Source of the DNA: Streptomyces spinosus
GTDB lineage: Bacteria > Actinomycetota > Actinomycetes > Streptomycetales > Streptomycetaceae
Direction of reading: 5' to 3'
DNA length: 64,000 nt
Assembly: GCF_020400655.1 (NCBI RefSeq)
Contig: NZ_JAINRC010000007.1
Span: 62,001 to 126,000 of the forward strand
This document shows, piece after piece, positions 16,436 through 24,851 of this stretch. The position numbers and the translations under genes are program-made. Under the pieces are notes generated by a model, which searched no databases, was not told the origin of the DNA, and saw only the letters and a list, made by a program, of their open reading frames with translations. Each line of letters begins with the position of its first letter. Position 1 is the stretch's first letter.

Positions 16436-17151
16436 CGCGCGTTCTCCGCGCGCCGGGCGACGACGGTGTGGGTGATGCCGGTCTGCCATCCCGGCAGGGG
16501 CAGCGTCCGGACCCGCTCGAACCCGGCCGTGCGGACGCGGGCGGCCAGGCGGTCGACGGTGTCGAACTCGACCACGCTGCGCCACAGGTGGCGGTACAGC
16601 CCGCCGTCCCCGAGGACGGACGCCACGGGCTGTACGAGGCCGCGGCAGACCAGGCTCCACCCCGCTCGGTCGGCGCGGCGGCCGCTGAGGGTGTACTCGT
16701 GCACGCCGAGCCGGCCGCCGGGCACGAGCAGGTCCCGTACGGCGGTGAGGACGGCGTCGGGATCGGACACGTTGCGCAGCAGGTAGGCGGCGAAGACCGC
16801 GTCGAACGGGCCGGTGACGCCCGCCTCGGCCAGCCGTTCCGCCGGTGCCCGCACGAAGGTCACCCCCCGCGCCCAGGGTTTGGCGGCGGCCCGCCGCAGC
16901 ATGCCGGCGGAGGCGTCGACGGCGGTGAGGTGCGCGGCCGGCAGGACGGCGCGCAGCGCGGCCGTCGAGGCGCCCGTGCCACAGCCCAGGTCCAGCAGGC
17001 GCAGGCCCGCTCCGGACCCGGGCAGGCCGAGACGGCGTACCGAGCGCCGCAGGTGGCCGTGGTAGCCGGGGTTGGCGGCCACCAGCGCGTCGTAGCCGCG
17101 GGCGGCGTGGTCGAAGGCGGCGGTGAGGTCCTCGTCGCGCAGCAGCGTCAT
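16432..17151 (-). CDS. crtT: SAM-dependent methyltransferase of the carotenoid cluster (CrtT)
   Basis: A 239-residue class I methyltransferase. The SAM-binding motif is LRLLDLGCGTGASTAAL, with VDASAGML and FDAVFAAYLLRNV downstream, similar to UbiE/COQ5 enzymes. It lies between crtY and crtU with a four-base overlap to crtU, the same order as the crtYTU operon of other streptomycetes. The precise reaction of CrtT is not well established; a role in carotenoid tailoring is inferred from the cluster. ATG at 17151 is supported by family length; longer forms extend into crtY. Confidence 0.85.
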   Translation of the reverse strand: MTLLRDEDLTAAFDHAARGYDALVAANPGYHGHLRRSVRRLGLPGSGAGLRLLDLGCGTGASTAALRAVLPAAHLTAVDASAGMLRRAAAKPWARGVTFVRAPAERLAEAGVTGPFDAVFAAYLLRNVSDPDAVLTAVRDLLVPGGRLGVHEYTLSGRRADRAGWSLVCRGLVQPVASVLGDGGLYRHLWRSVVEFDTVDRLAARVRTAGFERVRTLPLPGWQTGITHTVVARRAENAR

Positions 17152-17215
17152 GCGGTCTCCAGGTCGGTGCGGTGGGGGTGGCCGGTCGGGCGGGGCGGTG
17201 GAGCGGAGCGGTGGA

Positions 17216-18403
17216 TCAGTCGAACGGGCGGCGGGGCAGGAGGGGCAGTTCGAGCGCCGAGCGGAGCATCGGGCCGATCGGGGTGCGCAGGCCGATGGCG
17301 AGGTCCTCGCGCAGGCGGGTGCGTCCGTCGAGGAAGCGCAGCAGCCGGGGGGCCGGCACGTGGGCGAACAGGCCGCAGAACAGCGCGGGGCCGTCGGCCC
17401 GGCCGCTGGCCAGGGCGCGCAGGAGTACGGCGTCCATGGCGCGGGACCGGGCGGAGTGGGCGGCGGGCGGCACCGGCCGCCGCCCCCGGCGCAGGGCGGC
17501 GGCGACGGCCCGCGTCTGGCGTTGCAGACCGGCGAAGGTGTAGCCGGTGGCCGGGCGGGTGGCGCCGCCGGCGGCACCGATGCGGAAGACGGATGCCCCG
17601 ACCTGCCGGGGCATCGGCGCGTCCGTCATCGGGATGACGCCCGTCTCGGTGGACAGGACCTGTGTGTCGCCGAGGCGCAGCACGTCGTCGGCGTAGTGCC
17701 GCACCGCCGCCTCGTACTCGCCGTCGGTGAGTGTCCGGGGTGAGAACTCCGTGTACTCGACGAGGGCCTCGTGCGGTCCGACGGGCAGGACGTAGCCGAA
17801 CGAGAGGCCGTCGGCGGGCTGCGGGGTGCGGAAGTCCATGAGGTCGACGGTGCCGGGGTCGAAGACCGGGCGCGCGGTGCGGACGAACCAGCCGTGGAAG
17901 TGCTGGAGCAGGGTGGTGCGGGCGGCGGGCAGGCTGCCGGGCGGGCGGGAGTCGAACACCCAGCGGGCGGTCAGTACCCGGGCTTCGCCGCCGGCGCTCC
18001 GCACCTGGACGCGGGCTCCGCCCTCGACGTCCTCCACGGTCTCGACGGTGGCCTCCAGGCGCCGTACGTTCGGGCTGCGCGCCAGGTCCCGTCCGACCAG
18101 CCCCTCGAAGTCGTCGGACCGGATCATCTTGTACCGCAGCGGCGCGAGGTCCCCTTCGATCGGGTCGCCCGTGGGGGGCCGTACCCGCAGGTGCCCCCAG
18201 GAGGCCGTCAGCGCGCCGTCGAAGCGCCCCTGGCCCGGCTCCCAGAAGCACCAGGTGCGGCGCGGTGGGCGCAGCGGACCCGGTGGGGCGTCCACCAGCA
18301 GCACCGACGGCGTCCGCAGGCCCCGCGCGTGGCCGGCCAGACGGTGGGCCAGGGACAGTCCCGCGGCTCCGCCGCCCAGAACGGCCACCTCCGCCTCGAA
18401 CAC
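17216..18403 (-). CDS. crtY: Lycopene beta-cyclase (CrtL-type CrtY)
   Basis: A 395-residue flavoprotein. The N-terminal dinucleotide-binding motif is VAVLGGGAAGLSLAHRLAG. Other CrtL-type features are RTWCFWEPG, the central LMDFRTPQP segment followed by SFGYVLPVGPHEALVEYTEFS, and GVIPMTDAPMP with RIGAAGGATRPATGYTF. It cyclises the ends of lycopene to beta-rings, giving beta-carotene for CrtU. GTG at 18403 follows GGAAGGAG. The 64-base gap to crtT and shared strand indicate one operon. In S. coelicolor and S. griseus crtEIBV lies nearby; here a decayed hypothetical gene and a DNA-repair gene are upstream instead. Confidence 0.92.
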   Translation of the reverse strand: MFEAEVAVLGGGAAGLSLAHRLAGHARGLRTPSVLLVDAPPGPLRPPRRTWCFWEPGQGRFDGALTASWGHLRVRPPTGDPIEGDLAPLRYKMIRSDDFEGLVGRDLARSPNVRRLEATVETVEDVEGGARVQVRSAGGEARVLTARWVFDSRPPGSLPAARTTLLQHFHGWFVRTARPVFDPGTVDLMDFRTPQPADGLSFGYVLPVGPHEALVEYTEFSPRTLTDGEYEAAVRHYADDVLRLGDTQVLSTETGVIPMTDAPMPRQVGASVFRIGAAGGATRPATGYTFAGLQRQTRAVAAALRRGRRPVPPAAHSARSRAMDAVLLRALASGRADGPALFCGLFAHVPAPRLLRFLDGRTRLREDLAIGLRTPIGPMLRSALELPLLPRRPFD

Positions 18404-18890
18404 GACGGCTCCTTCCGCGCTGTGGGTGCACGTGCTCTGCCTCTCTTCCCGCCGGAGTGCCCGAACGGACGCGGGTCACCCGGATGCGGCACGCGGAGAT
18501 CACGGCCGACGGCGCTGCGGACGACCTCACCGCGGATGTCCGGGCGCCGGCGTGGACGGTCGCCGCGCCGGCGACAGCTGACGTGGGAGCGCCGGGTAGG
18601 CGCGCGGGGAGGACGGGGCGGCCGTGCGGCGCGGTTCCGCCGTGCGCCGGACGGCTGGTGCCCGTCGCGTCTCAGGGCGCCGTCGCGGGACGGTCCCGTG
18701 CGCTGCGGCACCCGGAAGTGCCACCGGTACGGGCTCGCCCCGCGCGGCACTCCGTACGCGGACCGGGCTCCGCTGCCGGTGTGCGACGGCGGCCGACAGC
18801 CGTCCGCGACGGCAGGCCCGGTCCCCGGCGCGACGGGCGCCGACAGGGCCCCTGTGCCGGGCGCCGTCGCGGGGCCTTCCCCTCCCGGCG
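18404..18890. other. Gene-free stretch upstream of crtY
   Basis: About 490 bases between the start of crtY and the recognisable end of the pseudogene. The minus-strand frames here are open but Arg/Pro-rich, the usual by-product of high GC, and I see no supported gene. The crtY promoter must lie in the right-hand half or just upstream of 18403. No clear sigma-factor consensus stands out. Confidence 0.5.
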
Positions 18891-19566
18891 CGGCGTCAGC
18901 TCCGCCGGCTGGAACGTGTCGCGTTCGAGGCGCAGTCCACGCGCGGCGGTGATCATCACTACTCACGGCCCGGGGTCGCCGGGTGCGAGCGGGGCCGCCT
19001 CCTCGGCCGCGTCCATCGCCTCCCTCAGCACGACCTCGGAGCGGGCCACGCGGTCGGCCTCGACCGTGTAGGCGGATCCGGTGCCCCGAGCCGTCCAGGC
19101 CCGGTCGAGGCGCACCCGGGCACGGACGGTGGCGGCGGCCGCAGTCCTCCGGCCGGGCGGCCCGCCAGGCGTTCAGCCAGACGTCGTCCCGTTCGGCCAC
19201 CTGCCGCAGGAGTTCCCTCCGGGACCAGCGTTCGTCCCAGTCCCGGCCGGCCTTCCCCGCATGGGCCCCCGCGGCTCGCCAGTCACCGCTCCACGCCGCC
19301 CGCGCCACAGCGTCGACGGCCTGGGCACGGTGAGCGGGCACGGGTGGACCGGCACGGCTCGTGTCGAGTCGTTCGAGGGAGGGCAGTCCATGGGCGGCCG
19401 GGTCGAACCGGGCACGAATCCAGAGCGCGCCTCCCGCTCGGCGGACAAGGCTTCTCGCCCGGTTCGCGGGCTCCCGGTCCCGCCGGTGCGCGAAGTCGGC
19501 CGGCCATTCCTTCGCTGCGGGCACGGCGGCGCGCACGGGTGGTCCCGCGCTAACGTCCACCGTCAT
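18890..19566 (-). pseudogene. Decayed hypothetical gene with a frameshift, a nonsense codon and a lost 3' end
   Basis: The frame starting at ATG 19566 reads as a normal protein for about 140 codons (SLVRRAGGALWIRARFD, then WSGDWRAAGAHAGKAGRDWDERWS, ending WLNAWRAARPEDC). Near 19140 the coding pattern moves by one frame (net +1 or -2) and continues AAATVRARVRLDRAWTARG through EEAAPLAPGDPGP to a TGA at about 18970. After that stop the same frame goes on VVMITAARGLRLERDTFQP, so the TGA probably replaced a Trp codon (TGG) in an original GPWVVMI. Homology as I recall it for a large actinobacterial family of unknown function is then lost. At least three lesions make it a pseudogene. Its start codon overlaps, on the other strand, the start of the AlkD-like gene. 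Confidence 0.7.
19551..19556 (+). promoter_or_regulatory. -10 element for a probably leaderless AlkD-like transcript
   Basis: TAACGT ends 8 bases before the ATG at 19565, and no Shine-Dalgarno precedes that ATG. This spacing places the transcription start at or next to the start codon, a leaderless arrangement that is common in actinomycetes. Inferred from sequence. Confidence 0.4.
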
Positions 19567-20260
19567 GACGTTCACTTCCCTCAAGGACTTACGGGCCGAG
19601 CTGCGAAATCTGGCGGAGCCCGACGTGCGGGCGCAACTGGAGCGTGTGCTCACCCCCGCGCAGGACGACGAACTGCTCGGCGTACGCGTGCCGGTGCTGC
19701 GCAAGCTGGCGCGCGCCTACCGCGGCCTGTCCCTCGACGACGTGGACGTACTGCTGCGCAGCCGTGTCCACGAGGAGCGCTTCGCCGGGCTGCTGGTCCT
19801 GGCCGAGCGGGTGCGCACGACGAGCGGCGCAGAGCGCAGGGCGCTCGTCGACTTCTATCTGGCGCGCACCGAGTGCGTGGACAACTGGGACCTGGTCGAC
19901 GGTTCCGCGCACGTCGTACTGGGGCCGTGGCTGCTGGAGGGGGATCTGCGGGTCCTGGACGAACTCGCCGCGTCGGCGCGGCTGTGGGACCGCCGGATCG
20001 CGGTGCTCGCCACGCTGGCGCTGATCCGCGCGGGACGCTTCGAGCCGACGCTCCGCCTGGTCCTGACGTTGCGCCAGGACCCGGAGGCACTGATCCACAA
20101 GGCGCTCGGCTGGATGCTGCGGGAGATCGGCCGCCGGGACGAACCGCTCATGGTGGCCTTCCTCGAACGGCATCTGCACGAGCTGCCGCGCGTCACCGTA
20201 CGCTATGCGACGGAGCGGCTGGCACCGGCCGAACGGGCCCGGTTCGTCAGAGCGCGATAG
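19565..20260 (+). CDS. AlkD-like DNA alkylation repair protein (HEAT-like DNA glycosylase)
   Basis: A 231-residue all-helical protein built of HEAT-like repeats. The AlkD signature is present: GVRVPVLRKLARAYRG near the N-terminus, then TECVDNWDLVDGSAH with the Trp-Asp pair that cradles the alkylated base, and DRRIAVLATLALIRAG with the Arg of the catalytic cleft, and HKALGWMLREIGRRD. Enzymes of this kind remove positively charged alkyl purines such as N3- and N7-alkyl adducts without flipping the base. ATG at 19565 is the family-typical start; the longer forms extend over the pseudogene. It stands alone on its strand and may be leaderless. Confidence 0.9.
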   Translation: MTFTSLKDLRAELRNLAEPDVRAQLERVLTPAQDDELLGVRVPVLRKLARAYRGLSLDDVDVLLRSRVHEERFAGLLVLAERVRTTSGAERRALVDFYLARTECVDNWDLVDGSAHVVLGPWLLEGDLRVLDELAASARLWDRRIAVLATLALIRAGRFEPTLRLVLTLRQDPEALIHKALGWMLREIGRRDEPLMVAFLERHLHELPRVTVRYATERLAPAERARFVRAR

Positions 20261-20373
20261 AGCCGGGCACGAACGCCGGCGCGGCCCGCCGAAGTGGCGG
20301 GCAACGGGATGTCCCAGACCACTGCCCATGGGCGAAGGCTGACGCATACGGCCGGCGACCGCCCCGGCCGCCG

Positions 20374-20379
20374 TAGGCT
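20374..20379 (+). promoter_or_regulatory. -10 element for a probably leaderless TmrB-like transcript
   Basis: TAGGCT ends 7 bases before the ATG at 20387, and there is no Shine-Dalgarno. As with the AlkD-like gene, this fits a leaderless mRNA. A -35 element is not obvious. Confidence 0.35.
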
Positions 20380-20386
20380 CGCGTGC

Positions 20387-21019
20387 ATGCTCCTGTGGAT
20401 CAACGGTCCCTTCGGTGGCGGCAAGACGCAGACCGCGTACGAACTCCGGCGTCGGCTCGCGGACAGCGTCGTCTGCGACCCCGAACACGTCGGCTTCGGT
20501 CTGCACCGCATGACGCCCCCGTCCCTGCGCGGCGACTTCCAGGATCTCCCCGCCTGGCGGCAGGGGGTGTTCGAAGTGCTCGACCACGTCCTGAGCAGGC
20601 ACGAGGGGACGGTGATCGTGCCCATGACGGTCGTGGAGCCGGCGTACTTCCGCGAGACCGTGGGCCGCCTGCGCGAGCGTGGCCATGACGTGCGGCACTT
20701 CGCGCTGCTGGCCGAGCGTGAGACGGTGCTGCGTCGGCTGCGCGAGCGCGGCTTCGGACACGTTGTCCGGTTCGTCGCGGGCAAGAACGCTCCCCTGCGT
20801 CGCGAGAGCTTCGCCGTGTCCAGGCTCGACCACTGTCTGGAGCGCCTGCGCGCACGGGAGTTCGGGGACCAGGTGTGGACCGACCACCTCACCGTGCCCG
20901 AGGTTGCCGAGCACATCGCCGCTGCCGCCGGCCTGGCACTCGCCCCGAACAGGGACGGAGCACTGCGAGGACGTGCGCGGCGGGCCTGGACGGGGATCAG
21001 GCACATCCGGTTCGACTGA
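20387..21019 (+). CDS. TmrB-like ATP-binding protein (tunicamycin-resistance family)
   Basis: A 210-residue P-loop protein that starts MLLWINGPFGGGKTQTAYEL (Walker A GPFGGGKT), closely like Bacillus TmrB in order of motifs: VCDPEHVGFGLHRM, DFQDLPAWRQGVF, VIVPMTVVEPAYFRETVGRL, HFALLAERETVLRRL and a C-terminal basic helix (RRAWTGIRHIRF). TmrB binds tunicamycin at the membrane and confers resistance; many Streptomyces homologues are of unproven function. ATG at 20387 is family-typical; the ATG at 20294 would add 31 non-conserved residues. It precedes a type III polyketide synthase gene by 366 bases, which may be chance. Confidence 0.82.
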   Translation: MLLWINGPFGGGKTQTAYELRRRLADSVVCDPEHVGFGLHRMTPPSLRGDFQDLPAWRQGVFEVLDHVLSRHEGTVIVPMTVVEPAYFRETVGRLRERGHDVRHFALLAERETVLRRLRERGFGHVVRFVAGKNAPLRRESFAVSRLDHCLERLRAREFGDQVWTDHLTVPEVAEHIAAAAGLALAPNRDGALRGRARRAWTGIRHIRFD

Positions 21020-21385
21020 GCGCCTGCCTCCAACCTCGGAAGAAGGAGCACACCCGCTCCCCCACGCGTAGTCACGGCCCCGTGTCACCGACGGGTGCTC
21101 AAGTCCTCCGCACGAGGACGCCCTTGCCCGCACTGAGCCGGGGACCGCTCCCGCGCTCCCCGGGGTAAGCGGTGTGTGCGGTGTCACGCGCCTTCGATGC
21201 CGCCTAAGTTGTCTGCATCACAGCGGAAATGTCCATTTAGCGTCCATGCTCGAAACGGATACCGGCCCCCGAAGTGGGGCTTATCGGCATCCCTTTGGGC
21301 ATGAAGCAGCAAAGTGGCTTGCGCCACAACATTCGCTAAATGTCCTTTTTCTCCCATTTCCCCTGTTCCGCCGGGAAGGTGCACC
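21020..21385. promoter_or_regulatory. AT-richer control region of the type III polyketide synthase gene
   Basis: The first 160 bases show nothing distinctive. From about 21190 the GC content drops clearly. aaatgtcc occurs at 21227-21234 and 21338-21345, and atttagcg at 21235-21242 is the reverse complement of cgctaaat at 21334-21341. So two related sites, each a CGCTAAAT core beside a G/C-N-rich flank, face each other 99 bases apart. This looks like a paired operator of a regulator not encoded here. The Shine-Dalgarno GGGAAGG lies just before the ATG at 21386. Confidence 0.45.
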
Positions 21386-22570
21386 ATGGCCGCTTACCTC
21401 TGTCCTCCTGCCGTGATCCACGGCGAGCACCCCGTGAAGACCAGCCAGATCGTGGCGGAGGTGCGCGACCGGCACCCGCACGCCGCGTGGGCGCCGCGGA
21501 TCGACGGCATCGCGGCCAGTACGGGCATCGAGACCCGAGGGTGGATGCTGCCGCTGGAGACCGCCGTCGCACCCGGCAAGGGCGGCGGCCTGCGGTCCGT
21601 CGGCGTCGAGCCGGCCCAGGAGGCACTGGCACGCGACGGGTTCACCCAGCAGGACGTGGACCGCGTGATCGCCGCACTGGAGGCGATACCCACGCCGCAG
21701 ACCGTCCAGGAGCGCACCGGGCCGGCCTGGGAGGCCGTGCAGTCCTACGGAGAGCGAGCGGCGCGCGGGGCCCTTCAGATCGCCGGGTTGGACACCGCGG
21801 ACATCGACTGCCTGATCACCAGTCACTCCACCACCCCCGCGCTGCCGGGTCTGGACATAGCCCTGGCCAACAGGCTTCCGCTGCGCGAGGACGTGATGCT
21901 GCTGCCGGCCACGCAGTGGGCCTGCATCGCCGGGACCCGCTCCCTGGCACTGGCCGCTGACCTCGTCGCCGCGGACCCCGACCGCGTGGTCCTGGTCGTC
22001 GTCTCGGAGGCGCTGAGCACGACCTACCAGCCCGCGGACGACACCCTCGAGTCGCTGATCGTCCGGCTGCTGTTCGCGGACACCGCGGTCGCCGCGGTGG
22101 TCACGGGCCGCCCCCGGCGCGAGTCGGTGCTGCGGCTGGACGCCGCCTGGCACCACACGCTGCCCGGCACCCAGGACCTGCACCGCCTGGAGACGCGTGC
22201 GGACGGCACCCACTTCCTGATGGACCGGCGCGGGCCGCGCGCCGTACAGGAGACGGTCACCGCGATGTGGGAGTGGCTGCGCGTGCGTTACCAGGACCAC
22301 CCCGAGGCCTGGCACCCCGACGTGCTGCTCGCGCACCCCGGCGGCACCCGGGTGCTGGAGTACATGGAGCAGACGATGCCGGACGCCTGGCCGTCCGGAC
22401 TGCTGGACTTCAGCCGGGCCAGCTACACCACCGGCAACCGCGGGGGCGCCGCCGTGTTCGACATCCTGCGGCGGGCGCATGACGCCGGGCAGAAGCCGGG
22501 CAGCCGCGCCGTTCTCTACGCGGCGGCACCGGGCCTCACCGCCACCGCCCTGGAAGGGGAGTGGCTGTAG
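21386..22570 (+). CDS. Type III polyketide synthase
   Basis: A 394-residue chalcone synthase-fold enzyme. The catalytic triad is Cys180 (ATQWACIAG), His317 (LLAHPGGTRVLEYM) and Asn351 (SYTTGNRGGAAVFDIL); the spacings of 137 and 34 match the family. Such homodimeric enzymes condense malonyl-CoA units on a CoA starter and cyclise the product without an acyl carrier protein. It is not an obvious tetrahydroxynaphthalene synthase (RppA); its starter, chain length and product (for example an alkylpyrone or alkylresorcinol) cannot be read from sequence. No tailoring methyltransferase or oxygenase is directly attached. ATG at 21386 follows GGGAAGG. A gene in this state often makes pyrones or quinone precursors. 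Confidence 0.93.
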   Translation: MAAYLCPPAVIHGEHPVKTSQIVAEVRDRHPHAAWAPRIDGIAASTGIETRGWMLPLETAVAPGKGGGLRSVGVEPAQEALARDGFTQQDVDRVIAALEAIPTPQTVQERTGPAWEAVQSYGERAARGALQIAGLDTADIDCLITSHSTTPALPGLDIALANRLPLREDVMLLPATQWACIAGTRSLALAADLVAADPDRVVLVVVSEALSTTYQPADDTLESLIVRLLFADTAVAAVVTGRPRRESVLRLDAAWHHTLPGTQDLHRLETRADGTHFLMDRRGPRAVQETVTAMWEWLRVRYQDHPEAWHPDVLLAHPGGTRVLEYMEQTMPDAWPSGLLDFSRASYTTGNRGGAAVFDILRRAHDAGQKPGSRAVLYAAAPGLTATALEGEWL

Positions 22571-22587
22571 TACGGATTCGCCCCACC

Positions 22588-22617
22588 GGTACCGGTACCC
22601 GGGCACCCGTACCGGTG
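22588..22617. terminator. Probable bidirectional terminator
   Basis: accggtac (22591-22598) pairs with gtaccggt (22609-22616) around a GC-rich loop, between the convergent stops of the type III synthase (22570) and the phosphatase (22653). The arms are flanked by further copies of accggt. No U-run is present. Confidence 0.5.
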
Positions 22618-22652
22618 CGGGTCCCGGCGGGCACATCGCCCCCCTGGCCGTG

Positions 22653-24815
22653 TCACCTCGCGACCTTCGCCCACACCACCTTGCCGGTGTCCGTCCACCG
22701 GACCCCCCACCGGGTGGTGAGCCTGTGCGCGATGTGCAGGCCGCGACCGCCGTCGGCGAGCAGGCCGCCCCGCCTCAGACGCGGCCTGCCGCTGCCGGTG
22801 TCGCCCACCTCGCACAGCAGGCCGTGACCGGACCTGATCAGCCGTACCGTGATGGGTCCGGTGGCGAAGCGCACGGCGTTCGTGACCAGCTCGCTGATCA
22901 GCAGGACCACGTCGTCGCGGGTGTCGTCCCTCGTGCGCCACTGCCGCAGCAGCACGGAGACCTGCGTACGGGCACGGGCGGGGGCGTCGTCCCGGGCGGG
23001 CAGCCGCCAGGTCGCGGTGTCCCCCTTGCGGTAGCCGATCATCCGTGCCAGGAGCAGGGTCACGTCGTCGCGCTGGCGCGCGGGTCCCAGCGTGGAGACG
23101 ACATGCCGTGCCGCCCGCTGCAGGGCGTCCCAGGGGTGCACGGTGGACACGGCGTCCGCCAGCCTGCCGATGCCCTCGTCGATCGACACGGCCGGGTCCT
23201 CCACCAGGCCGTCGGTGTAGAGGGCGAGCAGGGAACCCGGCGGTGCGCTGAACGTGTGCACGTCGAACGGTTCCCGCAGTGCGAACTCGGCGCCGAGGCC
23301 GGGATGGGTGCGGACCTCCAGCGGGCCCGCGTGACCGTCCGGGGAGACCAGGACCGGTGGGAGGTGGCCTGCGCTGGACAGTGTCACGCGGTGGCTGACC
23401 GGGTCGTAGAGGGCGATGCAGCAGGTCGAGCCGAGGGCGCTGTAGCCGGCCGTCAGCCCGGAATCGGCGTCGTCCAGCAGTGAGACGGTCTCGTCCAGGT
23501 GCTCCAGTACCTCGTCCGGCGCCAGTCCGGCGGACAGCAGCGCGCGGGCCTCCATACTCAGCTGGCCCATGGTGGCCGCGGCTCCCAGACCGTGCCCGAC
23601 GACGTCGCCGACCACGAGTGCGGTGCGGCCGTCCGGCAGCGGGAAGCTGTTCACCCAGTCGCCGCCGACACCCGCGCTGTCCGGGGTGGCGGGCTGGTAG
23701 ACGCTGGCTATCTCGATCGTGTCGCCACCGGTGCGGGGCAGGAGCCGGCGCTGCAGGGCCAGCACCTGGGTGTGCTCGCGCTGGTGCTGACGAGCCAGGT
23801 CGACGTGGTGGGCGGTCCTGGCGACCAGTTCCTGCAGGTCGAGCAGTTCGCTGTCACGGAACGGGGAGTCCGCCCGCCGCCAGACCTCCGCCACGCCCAG
23901 CACGACGGGCGGCGCGCCGTCCAGGACCAGCGGTACGCACGCCACACCCGCCGACCGGTCGCCGGGTACGAGGGCCCGCACGACTCGTGGACTGCCGAGC
24001 ACCCGCTCGACGGCCTCCCGGTCGGGTATGACGATGGTCTGCGGGGCGTCGTCCCGCAGGACGGCCTGCGCCAGCAGGCGGCTCGCGTCGCCGGGGAGGT
24101 CCTCGCCCGGGGTCACGTAGCCCTCGGGCCACGCCCGGTCCGGCACCAGGGCCGCCCGCCGCAGCCGGATGCGCCCCTTGGACCGGCCGGTGACCCCCTC
24201 GCCCGTCCACACGGCGAAGTCCAGGTCGACGGCGGCCACGTCCCCCCAGGCCAGCAGGGACTCCGCCAGCGACTGCGCGGTCTCGCCGATGTCCAGCGAG
24301 GTGCCGATCGCGGTCTCGGCGGCGTAGAGGTGCAGCCTCCTGGCCATCGCGATCAGGGAGACGGTCAGTCCCTCCTCGGGCGCCGCGGCGGGCAGGATGC
24401 TCATCGACACGACCAGCTCCGACCCGTCGCCGCGCCGCAGGCGCTGGATGCGCGCCACGTGCGCCTCGCCGGTCTCCAGGACCTGCCGCAGCCGCCGGGT
24501 GACCGTCGGTACGTCCCCGCGGGGCAGGAGACCGACGAAGGGCCTGCCGACCACGGCTTCCAGACCCGCGAACACCGGGGCGTCCAGATTGCAGCGGGTG
24601 ATGATCAGGTACCTGTCCAGGTTGACCGCGCCGAGGATCTGCTCCTGTCGGCCGGCCGCCGGGTCCTCGGGTGGCCGCCGACGCCTGGTGCGGTCGCCCC
24701 GCGCGTCGGCGGGACGGGCGTCCCCTGCCGCTCCGCCGCGCGGGATGTAGCGCCCCAAGGCCCTGCTGACCAGGTCGAACGCGGAGGAGGGCGATGGGGA
24801 GGGTGTGGAGTCCAT
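22653..24815 (-). CDS. PAS-GAF-PP2C phosphatase with C-terminal anti-sigma-type ATPase domain
   Basis: A 720-residue signalling protein. A PAS domain (about 55-165, LGAVNLDRYLIITRCN and following), a GAF-type sensor (about 170-345), a PP2C/SpoIIE phosphatase (about 360-580 with GVGGDWVNSF, VGDVVGHGLG, LYTDGLVE and RQRDDVTLLL) and an RsbW-like HATPase domain (about 590-720 with ISELVTNAVRFA, EVGDTGSG and DGGRGLHIA). The combination joins the phosphatase that activates an anti-anti-sigma factor and the kinase that inactivates it in one chain, as in many Streptomyces regulators. Its own target sigma factor is not in the window. The ATG at 24815 has only a weak GAGAG upstream, and a strong hairpin at 24833-24851 lies close to it. 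Confidence 0.92.
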   Translation of the reverse strand: MDSTPSPSPSSAFDLVSRALGRYIPRGGAAGDARPADARGDRTRRRRPPEDPAAGRQEQILGAVNLDRYLIITRCNLDAPVFAGLEAVVGRPFVGLLPRGDVPTVTRRLRQVLETGEAHVARIQRLRRGDGSELVVSMSILPAAAPEEGLTVSLIAMARRLHLYAAETAIGTSLDIGETAQSLAESLLAWGDVAAVDLDFAVWTGEGVTGRSKGRIRLRRAALVPDRAWPEGYVTPGEDLPGDASRLLAQAVLRDDAPQTIVIPDREAVERVLGSPRVVRALVPGDRSAGVACVPLVLDGAPPVVLGVAEVWRRADSPFRDSELLDLQELVARTAHHVDLARQHQREHTQVLALQRRLLPRTGGDTIEIASVYQPATPDSAGVGGDWVNSFPLPDGRTALVVGDVVGHGLGAAATMGQLSMEARALLSAGLAPDEVLEHLDETVSLLDDADSGLTAGYSALGSTCCIALYDPVSHRVTLSSAGHLPPVLVSPDGHAGPLEVRTHPGLGAEFALREPFDVHTFSAPPGSLLALYTDGLVEDPAVSIDEGIGRLADAVSTVHPWDALQRAARHVVSTLGPARQRDDVTLLLARMIGYRKGDTATWRLPARDDAPARARTQVSVLLRQWRTRDDTRDDVVLLISELVTNAVRFATGPITVRLIRSGHGLLCEVGDTGSGRPRLRRGGLLADGGRGLHIAHRLTTRWGVRWTDTGKVVWAKVAR

Positions 24816-24832
24816 GGAGCTCTCTCAGCAAT

Positions 24833-24851
24833 CCCCGGCGCAGCGCCGGGG
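24833..24851 (-). promoter_or_regulatory. Perfect 9-base hairpin just upstream of the phosphatase start
   Basis: ccccggcgc and gcgccgggg flank a single base, 17 bases before the ATG at 24815. If it is transcribed it would fold beside the weak Shine-Dalgarno and could limit translation; as DNA it could be an operator. Position and symmetry are seen; function is inferred. Confidence 0.35.
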
